Positions 59,400-64,000 of a stretch of DNA of 64,000 bases are shown piece by piece. Source of the stretch: Hofstenia miamia (taxonomy: Eukaryota > Xenacoelomorpha > Acoela). Position numbers and translations under genes: made by a program. Every line of letters begins with the position of its first letter. Positions within the stretch are counted from its first letter, which is position 1. Where the stretch lies: contig SCFE01000117.1 of NCBI GenBank assembly GCA_004352715.1, positions 1,264,110-1,328,109 of the forward strand, given 5' to 3'. The notes beneath the pieces were generated by a model. The model saw nothing but the letters and a program-made list of their open reading frames with translations. It was not told where the DNA came from and searched no databases.

Positions 59400-59803
59400 T
59401 CGGCCAAGATTCTCTTAACAATTGACTTCAAAACTGACCATACATGCTCAATTTAAGCGTGTACATGAGACCGTCCAGGTGGCGCCTAATGGTTTCCTTT
59501 GATTAATTGAAACTTTTCAAAGATCATTTCAACTAACCTTGCCAGGGTTAGTTTGGGATTTGGCTCAATAGAGTTTACAAAAAACTCTCGGTGTTCATCT
59601 TTTACTTTTAAATAACGATGGCCACCATGATTTTGGCTACTACCCGGGTTGGAATCCGCCTTAATCCACGAATAAGCAGTTGACTTACCGACATTTAAAT
59701 CAGAAGCCAACTGCCGCCAATCTCCATTTGAATTGTAGGCTGCTCTAATACGTTCCCGTTTCAAGCGAGCTTCCTCTCCACTCAGGTTTTTACGATTGGA
59801 CAT
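59400..59803 (-). pseudogene. IS630/Tc1-superfamily transposase N-terminus
   Basis: ATG at 59803. About 105 codons read SNRKNLSGEEARLKRERIRA, GDWRQLASDLNVGKSTAYSW, IKADSNPGSSQNHGGHRYLK and NPKLTLARLVEMIFEKFQL. This is the double HTH of an IS630-type transposase (STAYSW recognition helix, then a GGHR linker, then LTLxxLxxxxxxxF). A frameshift near 59495 leads into IRRHLDGLMYTLKLS, the usual 'VSxxTIxxHLxGxxYTLK' end of the DNA-binding region. The catalytic core does not follow; the sequence runs into the mariner array. Different family from the other mariner relics here. The 21-bp minisatellite begins 22 bp upstream of the ATG. Confidence 0.68.
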
Positions 59804-59824
59804 TAGAAATCAAATAATTGTTCT

Positions 59825-60031
59825 AAACTTGAAAGTGACCAGTCCAAACTTGAATGTGACTAGTCCAAACTTGAATGTGACTAGTCCAAACTTGAATGTG
59901 ACTAGTCCAAACTTGAATGTGACTAGTCCAAACTTGAATGTGACTAGTCCAAACTTGAATATAACTAGTCCAAACTTGGATATGACTAGTCCAAACTTGA
60001 ATGTGACTAGTCCAAACTTGAATGTGAAAAG
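59825..60031 (+). repeat. 21-bp minisatellite, about 10 copies
   Basis: Unit AAACTTGAATGTGACTAGTC plus C, starting at 59825 and every 21 bp to 60014, with variants (GAAAGTGACC in the first, GAATATAAC and GGATATGAC in units 7 and 8). Being a multiple of 3 it stays open in frames, encoding a 7-residue repeat on either strand (LNVTSPN on plus), but there is no sign that this is translated. It abuts the 5' side of the transposase gene at 59803 and may be amplified terminal sequence of that element. Confidence 0.95.
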
Positions 60032-60049
60032 GTAGATAGCTCATGAACT

Positions 60050-61990
60050 GTTAATCAAATTTATGCACTGTTTAGAAAGGATAGAATTTTGAACAAAGAG
60101 TTAGGAAAATCCAAAGGTGGATGTGCATTATTTTTAATCTCAAGTCATTTAATCCCAATATACGTAACGATATTAAGAGTAATAATGAATCAAATTTTGA
60201 TAGTTTGAGGGTTGAAAATAAGAATCCAATAAAAAATTCACGTTTTAAAATGCAGTTATTAAATGTATCCTACTCTCTGCATAAGAAGTTCTATATTTTA
60301 TTCAACAACTAGAAGATGAATTATCACTTGCCTGTTTTGAAAATAAAGACCTAAATTATTTTAATGTTAATGCTAAATTTAAAATTGATTTGTTTCTGAA
60401 CACATTTAATCTAATATTGGTAAATAAAGAATTGACTACTAGAATCTCATCAACGAGTAGCAAACTAATTGACTAGGTCATATTAGCTGATAACAACAAT
60501 GCATACTATAAGTAAACCGCTTCCGAATGCCCATTTTCTGATTACTGTTTTAAATTTATTAAATTTCATAAGCCTCCTTCAGCCGCAAAAAATAGCATGA
60601 AATTGATTAAAACTCGTGAAAAGTGTATTGAAAATATTGATAATTTTAAGTCAAATTTCAATGAAATGCTGGAAACCTTCTTAAATATTTTTTAATCTTA
60701 TCTTAACAGATTTTGCCCTGAAAGAAAATAATGATTAAATCCAGTACACCTCAATTGATATTGATGTAATGATATGATAAAAGAAACAATCTTACTGACT
60801 ATTTAGAAATACCTAATGAATTAAATAAGACTTTTGTTAACATATGAAAATTCAATGGGACCACAGTTAAGTACGAAAACGTTTCACGCAAAATGTTTAC
60901 ACCCGAATTTTCCTTCCACTTCTCAAATTATTATGAAATTATTAATCATTAAGCTTAAAACCAACAAATCAAGCGATTCCTCAAGCATTCCCTCATGGAC
61001 CTTTAAAATTACTGCAGGCAACATTGAAATCCATTAAATTTTATCTTTAATAAATGCATACAATTTAACTACTTCCCGGATAATCTAAAACTTGCTCACA
61101 TTCTTCTATTTTTAAAAAAACGATCCATCAATTGCCACTAATTATCGACCAATCTCAATTACTTCTCCACAAGCAAAATATTCGAAAGATTATTACATAA
61201 TCAACACTTAAATAAGTATAATTTATTATCAAAACCCTAATTTGGATTTCGCAAAATTTTTTCAACAACTGATGCACTATTAAACTATTAAATGCTACTG
61301 AAAATTGGAGAGTATCATTCTATTCTAATAAATGTGTAGCTATAGATTGCTTAGATCTCTCAAAAGCCTTTGATTCGATTAATCTTGACGAACTAATTGA
61401 AAACCTATCATACTTAGGATTTTCTCGTAATAGTAAGCAATTGAAAACTAGTAAACTTAGTCAAAGATTCCAATAGGGAAATTAAACGATATTTTTCCTG
61501 AATGGTTACCAGTCTACAATTGAATGCCTCGAGGTATAATTCTAGATCCTCTTCTTTTTAGTATTTGTGTAAATGACATGCATTCTATAACTAGTTGCAA
61601 TTTAATCCAATATGCCGATGACACATGCATTTTCAGCGATAATACATCAATGCATCTAGCAGTAGAATCCATAAAATTGAATTGTAACAAATTAACAAAA
61701 TATTATTATATTCACAAGTTGAATATTAGTGAAGCTAAGACAGATTTTTGTATTTTACAGCCCAATAAAAGCAATTCAGATTTTTCTGCGGTGACTTTAA
61801 ATGTAAAAAACATTAATATTCCTATTGTAGACACTTTCAAGTTTCTAGGAGTAATTATTTACTCAAAGTTAAAATTGAACTCTCACATCAATTGAACAGT
61901 TAGAAAATTAGCCATAAGTATAAAAAATATGACACGAGTAGTTAGGCAGTTACCATCATGTGCAATAATTCAATTCTTACATGCTTTTAT
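60050..61990 (+). pseudogene. CR1-like LINE ORF2: endonuclease and reverse transcriptase, degenerate
   Basis: The endonuclease part starts mid-domain: ALFRKDRIL-type block near 60070 (here LFRKDRILNKELGKSKGGC), IRNDIKSNNESNFDSLRVE, KNSRFKMQLLNVSYSLHKKF, a decayed GDFN position (YFNVNA, about 60360), and LTTRISSTSSKLID (about 60433). A linker region (60600-60900) is followed by RT: KLKTNKSSDSSSIPSWTFKI (about 60948), NYRPISIT (about 61140), AIDCLDLSKAFDSINLDELI (61326-61395, catalytic Asp), MPRGIILDPLLFSICVNDMH (61524), QYADDTCIFSDN (61608, YADD catalytic pair), and DTFKFLGVIIYSKLKLNSHI (about 61830). The post-RT KLAISIKNMTRVVRQLPSC block is at about 61906. Many stops and frameshifts. The YADD signature and block order place it in the CR1/L2/Jockey group. 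Confidence 0.82.
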
Positions 61991-62396
61991 TATGAGTCCT
62001 TTTAAGAAAAAATTTCATTTACCGACCTAAGATATATGCTTTATAAAAAACTTGATATTCAGTTAAAAACTCATCGAAAACTAAGCATTACATTTCTAGA
62101 TCAATTCTTTTTCCAAAACAACTCGTCCTATTGAATCCGATCTTTTAAAAAGCATTTAAAAATCTTCCTTAAGCAAAAATATACTGGTAAATCATAGGAT
62201 ACAAATTTTATAGCAATCACTATACTATAACTCGTTCTTAAAATAGTACAATAGTAATTTATCCATAGCCTGGAAGACTTGTTCTGCAAATTTATGTGAA
62301 TTGTATATATGTGTTTTGTGAATTTAATGAGGCTATTCAGATAAATTATTAGTTATTTAATTGTTAACATTTATCTGAATAAAGAATATCTTATCT

Positions 62397-63485
62397 TACT
62401 TGTTATTTTGGAAACTGTCAAGAAATGTCAATTTATCATTGACTTTTTTAAAATCGCTATAACTTTGTAACCCTTGACCCTATCTCCATAATTTTTTAAT
62501 CAAAAGTTGCAGAACAAGTTAAAGAAAAAAATCAGGGAAAGATAGTTTATTTAAAAAAACGATCTCAGTTACATCTAAACATATGGAATGGGGCAAAATC
62601 GCGATCGCGCCCATTGGCGTTATAGTAGAATGTCATCCCTTGTGGTAATTATTAAATATATAAAAGCCAAACAATATGCATTTTGTAATGCAGTGTCCCG
62701 CACATTACATAACACACTACATACTGAATTTTACCATGCAACATGTTGCAACAAAATAAACTACTAAGTGCACGCAAATTCAATTTAAAAAACGTAACAT
62801 ATCACACTGATTAAACTTCGCAATGGAACAATCATATGGAAAACAATAATTCTTCATTATTAAGGAAAAATTTGTACAAAACGTCAATGTTTCGCTAATT
62901 TTTAGCTTCTTCAGGACCCCTTATGGCATAAATTTCACAAAACTAAACATAAATTATTTAAAACAGAATATTGGTTCAAAAATATAGGCGTTTATATATT
63001 ATTTAATGTTGGTTTTATATCATTATGGAATAAGATTTAACTGCTTTTAATGTAAGATGATGCTGCGTATTTCATAAGACATGGATTGCCACAGATCCTT
63101 AAAGAGGTACCCATGCAAAAAATCAGAGACAAAACAGAAACTGAACAACACATTGCAAATGAAGGTGTAGCGTATTTTGCAGGTAGATTTTAGACCATGT
63201 TATATTGCTCAATATCTTGAATACATATAAGTCCCTATTTACCAACAACTAACAAACAGTACTTGTGATTGGGATATTTTTAGTTGAAATTGACAATTTA
63301 TATTATTATATAAGACAAGCACTCAGAGGGAACTTGTATAGGTACCCATTAAATGATTTGATATTTAGGTTTTTGAACTGAAATTATTCTGCACAAATGT
63401 CTTATAGAACAACGTTTTTTTGATCTTAGAATTACTTCAAGTTACTAGAATTATGTTAAATACACACAGTAGCAAACAATGAATT
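62397..63485. other. Non-coding, no gene seen
   Basis: AT-rich DNA. A small complex patch near 62590-62630 (GGGGCAAAATCGCGATCGCG) shares the GGGGCAAAA motif seen near 51385. No other feature. Confidence 0.4.
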
Positions 63486-64000
63486 ATGATAATCTTATCC
63501 TCTCTAAAGACAGTCGATTGCGCTCTCCGCTCCGCACTTAAAAACGTCACTGACTCAAACATCAATAAAGACGACGAACACTGCAAACTTGTAGCACCAT
63601 TTTTGGCCCTCAGTCGAGATGAATTATTTTCATTGCATTCATTTCTTAAGGATCACACGCATACGTCCCTTACACCTAACTCGCGCGAACAAGAAGTCAC
63701 TGACGCTTTTTTGCATTCAACAGCATCAAGAAATAAACCTATTACTCGCTCTCCAAGAAAACCTCGCAAGATCAAAACAGGTACTAATTTTTTAATTTTA
63801 GGTAGCTCCATGTTTAGGAAATTACGATCCAAAAACATAATCAGAAACAAAGAGGTCTCCGTGCACTCGTATCCCGGTGCATGCATATCTGAGCTTCAAC
63901 AGACATTGGAACTCTACCCGCAAACAAAAATTAAAACAGTTTTCGTACAAATTGGAAGAAATGATATTCTCAAGAACCCAACCAACTACGAAGCTAAGTT
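63486..64000 (+). CDS. LINE ORF1 (SGNH-hydrolase domain), runs off the window end
   Basis: Uninterrupted frame from ATG at 63486 to the window edge (171 codons and counting). An N-terminal region of about 85 residues without a recognised domain (FLALSRDELFSLHSFLK) is followed by a basic linker (RSPRKPRKIK, residues 89-98). An SGNH/GDSL-like hydrolase fold then begins: NFLILGSSMFRKLRS (GSS at 106-108, Ser108 probably the nucleophile, Asp of GDS replaced by Ser), SYPGACISEL (130-138, oxyanion Gly block) and VFVQIGRNDIL (GRND 157-160). The catalytic Asp-His pair would lie beyond the window. It matches the fragment at 57403-57982 block for block, so both belong to one CR1-like LINE family. Codon use is less AT-biased than the flanks. 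An alternative ATG at 63479 is in a frame that closes after 20 codons. It could still be a pseudogene further 3'. Confidence 0.68.
   Translation, partial: MIILSSLKTVDCALRSALKNVTDSNINKDDEHCKLVAPFLALSRDELFSLHSFLKDHTHTSLTPNSREQEVTDAFLHSTASRNKPITRSPRKPRKIKTGTNFLILGSSMFRKLRSKNIIRNKEVSVHSYPGACISELQQTLELYPQTKIKTVFVQIGRNDILKNPTNYEAK

Larger units (their letters stand above)
57403..62395 (+). mobile_element. Probable single CR1-like LINE split by DNA-transposon insertions
   Basis: ORF1 (57403-57982) and ORF2 (60050-61990) lie in the same orientation and correct order, and a tail ends AATAAAGAATATCTTATC (62380-62396), typical of CR1/Jockey-group 3' ends. Between them sits about 1.9 kb of unrelated DNA: mariner remnant, second transposase, minisatellite. 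The first part of the endonuclease is missing, consistent with loss at the insertion. That both halves belong to one insertion is inferred. Confidence 0.45.

Noticed and set aside
58264-60031. Possible CRISPR array
   Set aside because: The 161-bp and 21-bp repeats are contiguous tandem units with no unique spacers, in a eukaryotic TE nest.
59796-60044. Seven-residue repeat proteins on both strands (for example LNVTSPN)
   Set aside because: Simply translations of the 21-bp minisatellite; open in frame only because the unit is a multiple of three.
63653-63886. 77-codon minus-strand ORF
   Set aside because: Antisense shadow of the SGNH-domain LINE ORF1.

Overview
The window looks like nuclear DNA of an invertebrate animal, quite possibly an arthropod, taken from a draft short-read assembly. 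By eye it is about two-thirds A+T. There are no prokaryotic operons, introns appear likely, and almost all recognisable coding sequence comes from dead transposable elements typical of metazoans: Tc1, mariner, piggyBac, hAT-like MITEs and CR1/L2-type LINEs. TA-dinucleotide microsatellites are common. Several assembly scars are visible: N runs of 291, 100 and 1000 bases, three single-N joins, and an 18-base match to the Tn5/Nextera mosaic end.

Layout. 226-1788 is a complete but dead Tc1-like transposon with double (IR/DR) terminal repeats. 3841-5098 is the 3' end of a CR1/L2-type LINE, duplicated by a single-N join. 8790-8930 is another Tc1-type transposase scrap. 13222-13565 and 16329-16720 hold hAT-like MITE or terminal pieces. 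Between about 14.4 and 20.5 kb the sequence changes character: compact islands of higher complexity, rich in homeodomain-like (TAATTA), CCAAT, CRE-like and Sox/Tcf-like motifs, surround a candidate host exon pair on the minus strand. That pair is a possible non-coding exon near 20227-20420 and a coding exon at 18378-18198 carrying a C2HC zinc finger that resembles the N-terminal finger of BCL11 (or Spalt) transcription factors. Similar islands occur at 27.3, 27.8, 33.5 and 43.7 kb. My reading is the 5' part of a developmental transcription-factor gene inside a gene desert with conserved non-coding elements. This is inference.

23913-26276 is a piggyBac element with nested inverted repeats and a broken transposase. 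36.97-37.95 kb is a hAT-like MITE embedded in a (TA)n tract that defeated assembly. 38.0-38.9, 46.9-47.2 and 49.6-49.8 kb hold small retroelement scraps. 45244-45917 and 52382-53635 are two mariner-family relics.

The last 7 kb is a TE nest. A LINE with an SGNH-hydrolase ORF1 (57403-57982) and an endonuclease/RT ORF2 (60050-62395) appears to be split by a mariner remnant whose transposase tail has become a 161-bp tandem array (58264-59304), by an unrelated IS630/Tc1-type transposase start (59803-59400), and by a 21-bp minisatellite (59825-60031). A second, better preserved ORF1 of the same LINE family runs off the window end (63486-64000).

I saw no rRNA, tRNA or CRISPR array, and no clearly novel multi-gene system. 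The most unusual signals are the zinc-finger exon with its regulatory islands, the mariner-derived tandem array and the Tn5 mosaic-end match.
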